Shown here one piece after another: positions 53,961-63,528 of a stretch of 64,000 bases of DNA. Numbering within the stretch: the first letter of the stretch is position 1; every line of letters starts with the position of its first letter. The DNA is from Cupriavidus sp. MP-37 (lineage in GTDB: Bacteria; Pseudomonadota; Gammaproteobacteria; Burkholderiales; Burkholderiaceae), in contig NZ_CP085344.1 in NCBI RefSeq assembly GCF_020618415.1, positions 2,317,001-2,381,000 of the forward strand, in the 5' to 3' direction. The notes below the pieces were generated by a model that searched no databases, was not told where the DNA came from, and saw nothing but the letters and a program-made list of their open reading frames with translations. Both the position numbers and the translations under genes were made by a program.

Positions 53961-53975
53961 TGGCACGTTTGTTGC
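53961..53975 (+). promoter_or_regulatory. Sigma-54 (-24/-12) promoter of gbdR
   Basis: TGGCACG-TTTG-TTGC matches the consensus TGGCAC-N5-TTGC exactly, with GG and GC 10 bases apart. Transcription would start near 53987, about 75 bases before the preferred gbdR ATG. In Pseudomonas, gbdR is under NtrBC/CbrAB and sigma-54 control. Confidence 0.75.
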
Positions 53976-54061
53976 GCTCGCATTATCAATAGCCCATAGA
54001 CAACGGCGCCATGGCTTCCCAGGCCAGCAGAGCCGCCGGAACAGCACCAAGGAACGCCCCC

Positions 54062-55093
54062 ATGTCCTCCGACCGAACCGCGTCGCTGTCCCACTTCGCC
54101 TTCATGCCACTGCCAAACTTCACGATGATCGCGTTTACCAACGCCATCGAAGTGCTGCGCATGGCCAACTACCTGAGCGGGCAGGAGCTGTACCGCTGGT
54201 CTGTCGTCAGTCCGGAAGGCGGTCCGGTGACGGCCAGCAACGGGCTCACCATCGATACCGCTCCGGTGGACAGCATCGGGCGGCCGGACATCCTGTTCGT
54301 CTGCGGCGGCATCGACGTCCAGCGCGCCACCGGGGCCACCCACCTGTCGACGCTGCGGCGCGCGGCGCGCGACGGCCTGATGCTCGGCAGCCTTTGCACC
54401 GGCACCTACGCGCTGGCCAGGTCAGGGTTGCTGGCCGGCTATGCCTGCGCCATCCACTGGGAGAACATGTCGGCGCTGAAGGAGGAGTTTCCCGACACCC
54501 GCTTCCTGAAGGAACTGTTCGTCATCGACCGCGACCGCGTGACCTGCACCGGCGGCGTCGCGCCGCTCGACATGATGCTGTACCTGATCGCCAGGCGCGT
54601 CGGCACCGCCCGCGTGACGCAGATCGCCGAGCAGTTCATCGTCGAACATGTGCGCGACACCAGTGCGCAGCAGAAGATGCCGCTGGTGGCGCGGCTGGGC
54701 TCGGCGAACAAGTCGCTGTTCGAGGTGATTTCGCTGATGGAGAACAACATCGAAGAACCGCTGTCGCGCGAGGAGCTCGCGCGCCTTGCCAGCATGTCGC
54801 AGCGTCAGCTGCAGCGCCTGTTCCGCGACCATCTCGGCATGACGCCGACCCACTATTACCTGACGCTGCGCCTGCGCCGCGCGCGCGAGCTGCTGCTGCA
54901 GACCGACATGTCGATCATGCACATCACCATGGCGTGCGGCTTCCAGTCCGCGTGCCATTTCAGCAAGAGCTACCGGGAGGCGTTCGGGGTCGCGCCGACG
55001 CGCGAGCGGCGGGCGCAGGCGGCACCGCTGGCCAAGCCGGCAGCCCATGCCAAGGTGCCGGTGCAGGCGTATGCGCCGGTGCTGCACGCATGA
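54062..55093 (+). CDS. gbdR: GbdR-type AraC/GlxA-family activator of betaine catabolism
   Basis: A 343-residue regulator. The DJ-1-like domain has FAFMPLPNFTMIAFTNAIEVLRMANYLSG, GSLCTGTYALARSGLLAGYACAIHWENM and TCTGGVAPLDMMLYLI. The AraC domain has LSREELARLASMSQRQLQRLF and ITMACGFQSACHFSKSYREAFG. In Pseudomonas GbdR activates the same set of genes in response to betaine and dimethylglycine. ATG 54062 is preferred to ATG 54011 because AAGGAA lies 7 bases before it. It sits between the two betaine operons and is divergent from glyA. Confidence 0.9.
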   Translation: MSSDRTASLSHFAFMPLPNFTMIAFTNAIEVLRMANYLSGQELYRWSVVSPEGGPVTASNGLTIDTAPVDSIGRPDILFVCGGIDVQRATGATHLSTLRRAARDGLMLGSLCTGTYALARSGLLAGYACAIHWENMSALKEEFPDTRFLKELFVIDRDRVTCTGGVAPLDMMLYLIARRVGTARVTQIAEQFIVEHVRDTSAQQKMPLVARLGSANKSLFEVISLMENNIEEPLSREELARLASMSQRQLQRLFRDHLGMTPTHYYLTLRLRRARELLLQTDMSIMHITMACGFQSACHFSKSYREAFGVAPTRERRAQAAPLAKPAAHAKVPVQAYAPVLHA

Positions 55094-55146
55094 ACGGACC
55101 GCAGGCGGCGGCATTGCGCTGATTCGGCGGAACCAGCGCCAATGGA

Positions 55147-55180
55147 AAGGGGCGGCCCATGAGCCGCCCTTCTTTCTTGG
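55147..55180 (+). terminator. Terminator of gbdR
   Basis: GGGCGGC (55150-55156) and GCCGCCC (55163-55169) form a 7-bp stem with a 6-base loop, followed by TTCTTTCTT. It lies 54 bp after the gbdR stop and before the convergent fdhA stop. Confidence 0.75.
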
Positions 55181-55211
55181 TGCCGCCTACTTTCGCGCGG
55201 CGCGCGGCCGC

Positions 55212-56411
55212 TCAGGCGGCCGCCAGCATCCCATGCGGGTCGATGACGAATTTGCGCGGTGCGCCGCCGTCGAACTGCTGGTAGCCTTCCGGCGCCTGGT
55301 CCAGCGAAATCACCGTGACATTGACGATTTCCGCAATGGGCAGGCGATTGTGGAGGATGGCCTGCATCAGGTTGCGGTTGTACTTCAGCACCGGCGTCTG
55401 CCCGGTGTGGAAGGAATGCGACTTGGCCCAGCCGAGGCCGAAGCGGATGCTCAGGCTGCCGCGCTGCGCCGCGGCATCCTTCGCGCCCGGATCATCGGTG
55501 ACGTAAAGGCCCGGGATGCCGATCGCGCCGGCGGGACGGGTGATCTCCATCAGCGAGTTCAGTACCGTCGCGGGCGCCTCTTCCACGTGGCCTGACGCGC
55601 CATGGCCGTGGGCTTCGAAGCCGACACAGTCGACCGCGCAATCGATCTCCGGCGTGCCGAGGATGGCGGCGATCTGCTCACCCAGCGTCGCGTCCTGCGA
55701 CAGGTCTACCACCTCGAATCCCATCGCCCTGGCATGGGCAAGGCGCGCCGGGTTCATGTCGCCGACGATGGTGCAGGCCGCGCCCAGCAGGCGCGCCGAG
55801 GCTGCGGCGGCCATGCCGACCGGGCCGGCGCCGGCGATGTACACGGTAGCGCCCGGCTTCACGCCTGCGGTCACGGCGCCGTGGTAGCCGGTCGGCAGGA
55901 TGTCCGACAGGCAGGTGAGATCGCGGATCTTCGCCATCGCCTGGTCCCGGTCGGGAAACTTCAGCAGGTTGAAGTCGGCGTACGGCACCATCACGTATTC
56001 CGACTGCCCGCCGATCCAGCCGCCCATGTCCACGTAGCCGTACGCGCCGCCGGCGCGCGACGGATTGACGTTCAGGCAGACCCCGGTATGTTGTTCCTTG
56101 CACATGGCGCAGCGGCCGCAGGCAACGTTGAACGGCACCGAGACCAGGTCGCCGATGCGCAGCGTCTCGACGTCGCGCCCGACCTCGATCACCTCGCCGG
56201 TGATCTCGTGGCCCAGCACCAGGCCGACCGGCGCGGTGGTGCGGCCGCGCACCATGTGCTGGTCCGAGCCGCAGATATTCGTGCTGACGACCTTGAGGAT
56301 CACGCCGTGGCCGATCGCGCGCCCGTTTGGATCGACCATTTCCGGATAGCCGATGTTCTGCACCTCGACCTTGCCCGGCCCAAGATAGACGACACCCCGG
56401 TTCTTGCTCAT
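55212..56411 (-). CDS. fdhA: Glutathione-independent formaldehyde dehydrogenase
   Basis: A 399-residue zinc-dependent alcohol dehydrogenase-family enzyme with tightly bound NAD, oxidising formaldehyde to formate. The catalytic zinc site includes ICGSDQHMVRGRT and GHEITGEVIEVG; the structural zinc cysteines are in CGRCAMCKEQHTGVC. The NAD fold is AGAGPVGMAAAASARLLGA. The long insert and C-terminus RKFVIDPHGML fit the Pseudomonas FdhA type. GGAGACAAGG precedes ATG 56411; the longer open frame upstream overlaps the porin. It detoxifies formaldehyde from GbcA, DgcAB and SoxBDAG activity. Confidence 0.93.
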   Translation of the reverse strand: MSKNRGVVYLGPGKVEVQNIGYPEMVDPNGRAIGHGVILKVVSTNICGSDQHMVRGRTTAPVGLVLGHEITGEVIEVGRDVETLRIGDLVSVPFNVACGRCAMCKEQHTGVCLNVNPSRAGGAYGYVDMGGWIGGQSEYVMVPYADFNLLKFPDRDQAMAKIRDLTCLSDILPTGYHGAVTAGVKPGATVYIAGAGPVGMAAAASARLLGAACTIVGDMNPARLAHARAMGFEVVDLSQDATLGEQIAAILGTPEIDCAVDCVGFEAHGHGASGHVEEAPATVLNSLMEITRPAGAIGIPGLYVTDDPGAKDAAAQRGSLSIRFGLGWAKSHSFHTGQTPVLKYNRNLMQAILHNRLPIAEIVNVTVISLDQAPEGYQQFDGGAPRKFVIDPHGMLAAA

Positions 56412-56566
56412 TGCCTTGTCTCCATGTCTTTTTGAGGCATGCCGCGGCCGCGCCGCCCGGCACCGCATGCGCGGCATGTGCCTTCGAGAGTAATGCGCGG
56501 CATGGCGGCGCCTTGTGCAAAATCCGACGCGCGCTTGAACGGGCCCGACATGTTTTCCGGTGCAGC

Positions 56567-57715
56567 TCAGAACTTGTGACGGATCGCCGCGCGCACCAGC
56601 ACCTGGCTGGACGTCGAGGACGAGTCGGCCGCACCGGGTATGTAGGCCTGGTCCAGTGCCGTGCCGGTCTTGTCGCCGCGGACGCGCTGGTAGACGCCCT
56701 GCAGATAGACGTCGGTGCGCTTCGAAAAGTTGTAGTCCGCCATCAGCCCGATGCTGTGCACCCTGGGCCTGGCCTCGCCCGACGACGCCTGGAACTTCTC
56801 CGTGGTCAGCGTGTAGACCGCCCCGGCATAGAACGCCGGCGTGAACTGGTATTTGAAGTTGAACTCGAAATTCTGGAACTTGAGCGCATCGAGCGTGCCG
56901 GCCGCCGGCAGGATCGAACCCGAGATATACGAGGTCGACAACGGTTGCGTCAGGTTCGTGTTCGAGTAGGAAAAGCCGGCGGTCGCCGCGCCGAAGGTGT
57001 AGTTGACGCCCGCGCCGAAGATGCGCAGTCTCCTGGCAAGGAAGTTCTGGTCGCCGCCGCTGCTGATGGCGCCGTTCGCCGTGGCGGACGGATGGTCCGC
57101 CTGCAGGTAGGCCGCCGCCAGCAGCCATCCACCGTTCGCATACTGCATCCCCGCGCCGAACTGGCGGTTGTTGGCGAAGCTGGTGTCGTTGCTGAAGCTG
57201 TAGGTGCCTCCGAACTGGAAGCCGCCGAGCGAGGGGCTGGTGTACTTGACCGTGTTGTTGACACGGAACGAGTAGACCATGTTGTCGTTGTCGTAAGGGT
57301 GGCCGAACAGATACCCGCCCCAGTTCCCGACTACGGTCGTCGGCGCCAGGTAGTCGATCACGGAATCATACTGGCGCCCCAACGTGACGGTTCCCAGCCG
57401 GTCGTCGGCAAGCCCGACATAGGCCTGCCGGCCGAACATCGCGCCACCCTGCGCGGCCCGGCCGGTGCTGGCACTGAAGCCGTTCTCGAGCTGGAACAGC
57501 GCCTTGACGCCACCTCCCAGGTCTTCCGAGCCCTTCAGGCCCCAGCGACTCCCCTGGGCGAAGCCGCTCTGCATCTCGATCAGCCGGTCGCCGCCGACAT
57601 TGTTGGTGTAGTTGATGCCTTCGTCGATGATGCCGTACAGCGTGACGCCGCTTTGGGCAAAGGCCGGCACGGAAAACAACAGGGCCGCGGCCGGCCCCAG
57701 CGTGGTTTTTTTCAT
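56567..57715 (-). CDS. Outer-membrane porin (Gram-negative porin family)
   Basis: A 382-residue porin. Signal peptide MKKTTLGPAAALLFSVPAFAQ, first strand SGVTLYGIIDEGINYTNN, the GSRWGLKGSEDLGGGVKALFQLENGF block and terminal phenylalanine (RAAIRHKF). AGGAGGA precedes the ATG. It lies between folB and fdhA on the same strand, so it is probably part of the sarcosine operon. It differs clearly from the porin at 16367, so the two serve different modules. Confidence 0.92.
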   Translation of the reverse strand: MKKTTLGPAAALLFSVPAFAQSGVTLYGIIDEGINYTNNVGGDRLIEMQSGFAQGSRWGLKGSEDLGGGVKALFQLENGFSASTGRAAQGGAMFGRQAYVGLADDRLGTVTLGRQYDSVIDYLAPTTVVGNWGGYLFGHPYDNDNMVYSFRVNNTVKYTSPSLGGFQFGGTYSFSNDTSFANNRQFGAGMQYANGGWLLAAAYLQADHPSATANGAISSGGDQNFLARRLRIFGAGVNYTFGAATAGFSYSNTNLTQPLSTSYISGSILPAAGTLDALKFQNFEFNFKYQFTPAFYAGAVYTLTTEKFQASSGEARPRVHSIGLMADYNFSKRTDVYLQGVYQRVRGDKTGTALDQAYIPGAADSSSTSSQVLVRAAIRHKF

Positions 57716-57853
57716 TGGCTTTCCTCCTCGTATCGTTGCGCCTACGAGAGTAGTGCCCAGGGCCGTGCCGGATGCATGCAAGACGCGACGCAGGCTTGCC
57801 CTGCGCCGCCATTGCGCGGCCCCGGGGCCGCCAACCACCACACCGGCCATCGC

Positions 57854-58309
57854 TCAGGCCGGCTTGCCGCGGCGCTGCAGGTAGTCGGCGCGGGTCCATT
57901 CCAGCTCCACGCCGACGCGCTGCGTGCCCGGCCGGATCTTCGGCTTGTGCACCGCGAGCGCAAGCGTGTCGAGCGCGGGCCATTCGCGGAACGACAGCTC
58001 CGCGATATCCGCCACCAGCGTCTCGAGCAGGCGCGTGTGCGGCTTGCGCGCCAGATACGCCGCGACGCGGTTGCAATAGCCCTCGTAGTCGATCCATGCC
58101 GTCTGCTCGCTCGGCTCGCTGCGGTAGCCCAGGCGCGCGTCGATCACGATGGGCTGCGGGGCGTCGTGCTCGTGCGGATGGATGCCGATGCGCACCGGCA
58201 CTGTCAGCGCATCGACAAACACGCTCCAGCCGCGCCCCGGCAGCAGCGCGGCACCAAGCGCGTCGCGCCCCGCCAGCGGCCCGGTGAACGCGTTCTCGAC
58301 CGGCTTCAT
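57854..58309 (-). CDS. folB: Dihydroneopterin aldolase-family protein in the sarcosine operon
   Basis: A 151-residue tunnelling-fold protein of the FolB family. FVDALTVPVRIGIHPHEHDAPQPIVIDARL, YCNRVAAYLARKPHTRLLETLVADIAEL and LAVHKPKI-like sequence match the substrate pocket regions. The ATG overlaps the soxG stop by 4 bases (ATGA), so it is translationally tied to sarcosine oxidase, which uses tetrahydrofolate. Classical role: 7,8-dihydroneopterin to hydroxymethyl-dihydropterin. Whether this copy makes folate or acts on another pterin is unknown. Confidence 0.85.
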   Translation of the reverse strand: MKPVENAFTGPLAGRDALGAALLPGRGWSVFVDALTVPVRIGIHPHEHDAPQPIVIDARLGYRSEPSEQTAWIDYEGYCNRVAAYLARKPHTRLLETLVADIAELSFREWPALDTLALAVHKPKIRPGTQRVGVELEWTRADYLQRRGKPA

Positions 58310-58959
58310 GACAGTAGCGGCGTCGCCGCGTCAAGCAGAATGCGGCAGAAGTAGTCCGCGAAGCTGCGCCGCACCACGATCTCGAAGCGGTCGTCGCCGG
58401 TCGGCACGAGTATGACCGGAGCCTTGAAGTAATGGCTCTGGGCGCATTGTCCGACCTGGAACACGCGCGGATGCAGGTCCAGGGGGCAACCCCGGGCCAG
58501 CACATCGCGCACACGATCCCCGCTGATTTCGACCACCGTGTAGCCGCTGCCGACGTCGACCGCGGTCGCATACGAGCTGGCGATGGCCGGCGCCAGCTTG
58601 TCCTCCAGCACGCCGGCCGGCACCGGCGCGTTCGAGCGCACCAGCCATTCGTCCGGGCCCAGCCACAGTACGTCGTACGCAGCACTGCGCGCACACGTGT
58701 TCGGTGCGGCCGGCGGACAGCAGCCGACCACGCCCTCGAACGCATCGACGAACGCAGCATCGGCCAACTCGCCGCGCACCATGACCAGATCGAGGAACTG
58801 CCGCTCGCGCACCGTGAAGTACATCGATCCGCGCAGGTGCGGAGCTTCCAGCAGGCTGGCCGCGCCGACCAGCGGCGACTCCAGGCGCACGTCGCGCGTG
58901 CGGGCGGTTGTTACCGGCGCGTCGGCCAATGCCGAGGCCATACCTTGTTCATTCCACAT
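58306..58959 (-). CDS. soxG: Sarcosine oxidase gamma subunit
   Basis: A 217-residue subunit of heterotetrameric sarcosine oxidase. It contains GSMYFTVRERQFLDLV, YDVLWLGPDEWLV, DVGSGYTVVEISGDRVRDVLARGCPLDLHPRVF and the C-terminal VVRRSFADYFCRIL, all typical of SoxG. ATG 58959 has AAGGAG 9 bases upstream and overlaps the soxA stop by 11 bp; ATG 58941 is an alternative. Confidence 0.9.
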   Translation of the reverse strand: MWNEQGMASALADAPVTTARTRDVRLESPLVGAASLLEAPHLRGSMYFTVRERQFLDLVMVRGELADAAFVDAFEGVVGCCPPAAPNTCARSAAYDVLWLGPDEWLVRSNAPVPAGVLEDKLAPAIASSYATAVDVGSGYTVVEISGDRVRDVLARGCPLDLHPRVFQVGQCAQSHYFKAPVILVPTGDDRFEIVVRRSFADYFCRILLDAATPLLS

Positions 58960-61900
58960 TCTGGCGCACTCCTTCGGTATCGTAGAAAACCGGGCTGGCA
59001 ATCTTTGCCATCACGCGGCGGCCATTGGCCAGCGGGATGGCGACGCTCTCGCCCATCTTGCCCAGGCCGCCCTTCACCACGGCCAGCGCGATCGAGCGCT
59101 GCAGGACCGGGCTGTAATAGCTCGACGTCACGTGGCCGATCATCGGCGTCGGCTCGGTGGTCGACACCTGCGTGCCCGGCGCGATGATCTGCGCCCCCTC
59201 GGGCAGCACGAACTGCGCGTCGTCGGTCAGCAGGCCGACGAACTGCTTGCGGCCCTCCTTCGCCGTGTCCGAACGCGTCAGCGAACGCTTGCCGAGGAAG
59301 TCCTTCGATTTCGCCACCAGCCCGCCCATGCCGAGGTCGTACGGCGTGACCGAGCCGTCGGTGTCCTGGCCGACGATGATGTAGCCCTTCTCGGCACGCA
59401 GCACGTGCATGGTCTCGGTGCCGTACGGCGTGATGTCGAACTCGGCGCCGGCGGCCATCAGCGCTTCCCACACCGCGCGGCCAGCGTTGGCCGGCACGTT
59501 GACCTCGTACGCCAGCTCGCCCGAAAAGCTGATGCGCATCACGCGCGCCCTGGCGCCTGCCACGGTGCCGTTGCGGTAACTCATGAACGGGAAGGCCGCG
59601 TTGGCAAAGTCAATGTCGGCGCAGACCTTCTGCAGCACCTTGCGGCTCTTCGGCCCGACCACCGCGAACGTCGCCCAGTGGTCGGTCACGGAAGACAGGC
59701 GGACTTTCATGTCGGGCCACTCGGTCTGCAGCCACCGCTCGAGCCACGTCAGCACGCGCGCGGCGCCGCCGGTGGTCGTGGTCATCATGAAATGCTGTTC
59801 GCCGAGCCGCACGGTCACGCCGTCGTCGAACACCATGCCGTTCTCATCGAGCATCAGCCCATAGCGGCACTTGCCGACTTCGAGCTTGCTCCAGGGATTG
59901 GTGTACACCCAGTTCAGCAGCGTGACCGCGTCCGGGCCCTGGATGTCGATCTTTCCAAGCGTCGACGCGTCGAGTATGCCAACGCTGTTGCGCACCGCCA
60001 GGCATTCGCGCTTCACCGCGGCGTGCAGGTCCTCGCCCCGCTTCGGGAAATACCAGGGGCGCTTCCAGTTGCCGACGTCCTCGAACAACGCGCCTTTCGC
60101 GACATGCCATTCGTGCACGCAGGTCTTGCGCACCGGATCGAGAAACTCGCCGAGCTCGCGTCCGGCGAAGGTGCCGAACGTGACCGGCGTGTAATTGGGC
60201 CGGAACGTGGTGGTGCCAGTCTCGGGAATCGACTTGCCCAGCGCCTGCGCCAGGATCGCCATGCCGTTGATATTGCCGAGCTTGCCCTGGTCGGTGCCGA
60301 AACCCATCGCGGTGTAGCGCTTGACGTGCTCGACCGACTCGAAGCCTTCACGCGCCGCCAGCAGGATGTCCGAGGCCGCGACGTCATTCTGGAAATCGAC
60401 GAACTGCTTGGGCCCGCGCGCAGCTGCCTCGCGGCTGCCGACCAGCCACAGCGGTAGCAGCGGCCCCTCGGCGACGGTGCTGACTTTGGGCGCGGCCGGC
60501 CGCTTTGCGGCCGTGAAGCCGGCGGCCTGCGCCGCCTCGGTGCCGGCTTCCACTGCCAACGGCAGGGCCAGCGCGAGGCTGAATTCGCCAGCGGCCGCGC
60601 CGACGCTGGTCTCCGCCTGCATCGACTTGCCCGGCACGAAGCAAGCTTTCTCGTCGCTCCACTGCGCCTTGCCGCCCGACTGCGCGAACAGGTGCAGCAC
60701 CGGGCTGAGGCCACCCGACATCGCAACGAGGTCGCAGGCGATCCGCGACACCTTGCCGCCGACCTTGCCGTTGGCATAGGAGGCGACGTCGACCGAGCTC
60801 ACGTGCGTCTTGCCGGTGGCAGCCACCACGACCGCGCCATTGATCACGTTCACGCCCTGCCGCTTCGCCGCCGCGGGCAGCGCGCCGCTGGTCGTGGCGC
60901 GCGGGTCGACGATGGTCACCTTCGCGCCGCACGCCTTCAGATCCAGCGCCGCCTGGTAGCCGCGATCGTTGTTGGTCAACACCACCGCCTCGCGACCCGG
61001 CAGCACGCTGTAGCGGTGGATGTAGGTCGACACTGCCGACGCCATCATCACGCCGGGCAGGTCGTTGTTGCCGAACACGATCGGACGCTCGTGCGCACCG
61101 GTCGCGAGGATCACGCGCCTGGCGCGGATCTTCCAGAGCAGCTCGCGCGAGCCGTGGCGCATCGATACCGACAGATGATCGGTCAGGCGCTGCGTCACGG
61201 TAACCAGGTTGTGGTCCTGGTAGCCGAAGGCATTGCTGCGCGACAGGATGGTCACGTCGGGCAGCTTGCGCAGCTTGCCCTCGATCTCGGCGACCCACTG
61301 CAGCGCAGGCTTGCCATTGATGTCGGCGCGCCCGGACAGCAGGCTGCCGCCGAGCTCGCACTGGTCGTCGACCAGGATCACGCGCGCGCCGCTCACCGCC
61401 GCGGCATGCGCGGCGGCGAGGCCGGTCGGCCCGCCGCCGACCACCAGCACGTCGCAGTGCGCGTAGCATTTGTCGTAGCGGTCGGCATCCAGCGTCGTGG
61501 GGGCCTTGCCCAGGCCGGCCGCCTCGCGGATCTTCTCCTCATACCTGGGCCACATCTTGCGCGGCCACATGAAGGTCTTGTAGTAGAAGCCGGCAGGCAT
61601 GAAGCGCGCGAATTTCTGGTTGACCGCCATGCGGTCGCGTTCGAGATCCGGCTCGGCATTCACGCTGGTCGCAACCAGCCCCTGGTACAACTCGATCTCG
61701 GTCGCGCGCGCATTCGGCACCGTGTAGGCGCCGCCCTCCAGCTGCACCACCGCATTCGGCTCCGCCACGTCGGCGGTCATGATGCCGCGCGGCCTGTGGT
61801 ACTTGAAGCTGCGCGCGACGAAGCGCACGCCGTTGGCGAGCAGCGCCGACGCCAGTGTGTCGCCGTGGAAACCCTGGTACACGCGCCCGTTGAAGGTAAA

Positions 61901-61960
61901 GGTCAGCGGCTTGCCGCGATTGATGCGGCCGCCCGTGGCGAGACGATCCTTCTGGCTCAT
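58949..61960 (-). CDS. soxA: Sarcosine oxidase alpha subunit
   Basis: A 1003-residue subunit. An N-terminal SoxA-type domain (LTFTFNGRVYQGFHGDTLASALLANGV) is followed by an NAD-binding fold (VLVVGGGPTGLAAAHAAAVSGARVIL, residues about 172-198). The C-terminal 400 residues are a GcvT-like tetrahydrofolate-binding domain (RNSVGILDASTLGKIDIQGPDA, VMRISFSGELAYEVNVPA, EKGYIIVGQDTDGSVTPYDLGMG). It channels the formaldehyde-level carbon onto tetrahydrofolate. Its start overlaps the soxD stop by 4 bases. Full length for the family. Confidence 0.96.
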   Translation of the reverse strand: MSQKDRLATGGRINRGKPLTFTFNGRVYQGFHGDTLASALLANGVRFVARSFKYHRPRGIMTADVAEPNAVVQLEGGAYTVPNARATEIELYQGLVATSVNAEPDLERDRMAVNQKFARFMPAGFYYKTFMWPRKMWPRYEEKIREAAGLGKAPTTLDADRYDKCYAHCDVLVVGGGPTGLAAAHAAAVSGARVILVDDQCELGGSLLSGRADINGKPALQWVAEIEGKLRKLPDVTILSRSNAFGYQDHNLVTVTQRLTDHLSVSMRHGSRELLWKIRARRVILATGAHERPIVFGNNDLPGVMMASAVSTYIHRYSVLPGREAVVLTNNDRGYQAALDLKACGAKVTIVDPRATTSGALPAAAKRQGVNVINGAVVVAATGKTHVSSVDVASYANGKVGGKVSRIACDLVAMSGGLSPVLHLFAQSGGKAQWSDEKACFVPGKSMQAETSVGAAAGEFSLALALPLAVEAGTEAAQAAGFTAAKRPAAPKVSTVAEGPLLPLWLVGSREAAARGPKQFVDFQNDVAASDILLAAREGFESVEHVKRYTAMGFGTDQGKLGNINGMAILAQALGKSIPETGTTTFRPNYTPVTFGTFAGRELGEFLDPVRKTCVHEWHVAKGALFEDVGNWKRPWYFPKRGEDLHAAVKRECLAVRNSVGILDASTLGKIDIQGPDAVTLLNWVYTNPWSKLEVGKCRYGLMLDENGMVFDDGVTVRLGEQHFMMTTTTGGAARVLTWLERWLQTEWPDMKVRLSSVTDHWATFAVVGPKSRKVLQKVCADIDFANAAFPFMSYRNGTVAGARARVMRISFSGELAYEVNVPANAGRAVWEALMAAGAEFDITPYGTETMHVLRAEKGYIIVGQDTDGSVTPYDLGMGGLVAKSKDFLGKRSLTRSDTAKEGRKQFVGLLTDDAQFVLPEGAQIIAPGTQVSTTEPTPMIGHVTSSYYSPVLQRSIALAVVKGGLGKMGESVAIPLANGRRVMAKIASPVFYDTEGVRQNVE

Positions 61961-62253
61961 GACTTGGCCCTTCCTTGCTGTGCGTTGGCGGCGGGCTGGC
62001 CGAAGGTCTCGTAGCCCGCGATCTCATAGGAAACGGTATCGCGCTCGACCTTGAACCAGCGGCGGCAACCCTGCGCATGGAGCCACTGTTCGCGGTGCTT
62101 GCCGCGGGTGTTGGTGCGCATGAACAGGTAGTCCCCCCATTCGCGGTCGGACAGCTTGTCGGTCTCGAGCGGGCGCGCGATATCGGCCTCGCCGCCGCAA
62201 GAGAATTCGGATTCGGCGCGCGGGCCGCACCATGGACATTGGATCAGCAGCAT
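61957..62253 (-). CDS. soxD: Sarcosine oxidase delta subunit
   Basis: A 98-residue small zinc-binding subunit. Zinc ligands are in LIQCPWCGPRAESEFSC at the N-terminus and in AQGCRRWF further on, with RTNTRGKHREQWLHAQGC typical of SoxD. It lies 19 bp after soxB. Confidence 0.94.
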   Translation of the reverse strand: MLLIQCPWCGPRAESEFSCGGEADIARPLETDKLSDREWGDYLFMRTNTRGKHREQWLHAQGCRRWFKVERDTVSYEIAGYETFGQPAANAQQGRAKS

Positions 62254-62272
62254 GTCTGTCTCCTGCTAGCGT

Positions 62273-63517
62273 TCAGTGCGCAACGGCGGCGGCGCCGTGC
62301 TCGTCGATCAGGTGGCCGGTATAGAAGCGGTCCAGCGAGAACGGGGCGTTCAGCGCATGCGGCTGGTCGCGCGCGATGGTGTGCGCGTATGCCCAGCCCG
62401 ACCCGGGCGTCGCCTTGAACCCGCCGGTGCCCCAGCCGCAGTTGAAATAGAGGCCCTTCACGTCGGTCTTGCTGATGATCGGGCACGCGTCCGGCGAGGT
62501 GTCGACGATGCCGCCCCACTGCCGGTTCATGCGCACCCGCGAGAACACCGGGAACATCTCGACGATCGCCTGCAGCGTGCCTTCGATGACCTGGAAGCTG
62601 CCGCGCTGGCCGAAGCCGGTGTACTGGTCGATGCCCGCGCCGATGACCAGATCGCCCTTGTCGGACTGGCTGATATAGGCGTGCACCGCGTTGGACATGA
62701 TCACCGAGTTGACCACCGGCTTGATCGGCTCGGACACCAGTGCCTGCAGCGGGTGGCTTTCCAGCGGCAGCCGAATGCCCGCCATGTCGGCCAGCGTGGT
62801 GGTGTTGCCTGCAGCAACGACCGCTACCTTCTTCGCCTTGATAAAGCCCTTCACCGTGTCGACGCCGACCACCGCGCCGCCGTCGCGGCGGATGCCGGTG
62901 ACCTGGCAGTTCTGGATGATGTCGACACCGGCGCGATCGGCGCCGCGGGCGAAGCCCCACGCCACGGCATCGTGCCGGGCCACGCCGGCGCGCCGCTGGA
63001 TCGAAGCCCCCAGCACGGGGTAGCGGCTGTTCAGGTTGATGGTCGGCTCGATCTCCTTGACCTGCGCCGGGGTCAGGAACTCGGCGTCGACGCCGTTCAG
63101 ACGGTTCGCGTTCACGCGCCGCTCGGTGTCGCGCACGTCCTGCAGCGTGTGCGCCAGGTTCATCACGCCGCGCTGGCTGAACATGACGTTGTAGTTCAGG
63201 TCCTGCGACAGGCCCTCCCACAGCTTCATCGCCTTCTCATAGAGCGCCGCGGACTCGTCCCACAAGTAGTTGGAGCGCACGATCGTGGTGTTGCGCGCGG
63301 TGTTGCCGCCGCCGATCCACCCTTTCTCGAGCACGGCGACGTTGGTGATGCCGTGTTCCTTGGCAAGGTAGTATGCGGTCGCGAGCCCGTGCCCGCCGCC
63401 GCCCACGATCACCACGTCATACTCGCGTCTGGGCTCGGGACTCCTCCACTGCTTCTCCCAGTTCTCGTGGTACGACAGCCCGTTGCGGAACAGGCTGAAT
63501 ATCGAATAGCGGCTCAT
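62273..63517 (-). CDS. soxB: Sarcosine oxidase beta subunit
   Basis: A 414-residue FAD/FMN subunit that oxidises sarcosine to glycine. The FAD fold is [22 protein letters not shown]. The [20 protein letters not shown] segment contains the histidine expected to bind FMN covalently. [28 protein letters not shown] near the end is a SoxB hallmark. It is the first sox gene and follows the serine dehydratase gene by 11 bp. Confidence 0.96.
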   Translation of the reverse strand: MSRYSIFSLFRNGLSYHENWEKQWRSPEPRREYDVVIVGGGGHGLATAYYLAKEHGITNVAVLEKGWIGGGNTARNTTIVRSNYLWDESAALYEKAMKLWEGLSQDLNYNVMFSQRGVMNLAHTLQDVRDTERRVNANRLNGVDAEFLTPAQVKEIEPTINLNSRYPVLGASIQRRAGVARHDAVAWGFARGADRAGVDIIQNCQVTGIRRDGGAVVGVDTVKGFIKAKKVAVVAAGNTTTLADMAGIRLPLESHPLQALVSEPIKPVVNSVIMSNAVHAYISQSDKGDLVIGAGIDQYTGFGQRGSFQVIEGTLQAIVEMFPVFSRVRMNRQWGGIVDTSPDACPIISKTDVKGLYFNCGWGTGGFKATPGSGWAYAHTIARDQPHALNAPFSLDRFYTGHLIDEHGAAAVAH

Positions 63518-63528
63518 TTCCTACTCCC

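Larger units (their letters stand above)
53584..54061. other. Divergent control region between glyA operon and gbdR
   Basis: No gene is supported; short open frames have poor coding character. It holds an inverted repeat TTCGCC-GGTT-GGCGAA (53702-53717), a related GGCGGAATT copy in the other orientation near 53740, and a sigma-54 type promoter near gbdR. Activator sites for the betaine operon are expected here. Confidence 0.5.
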
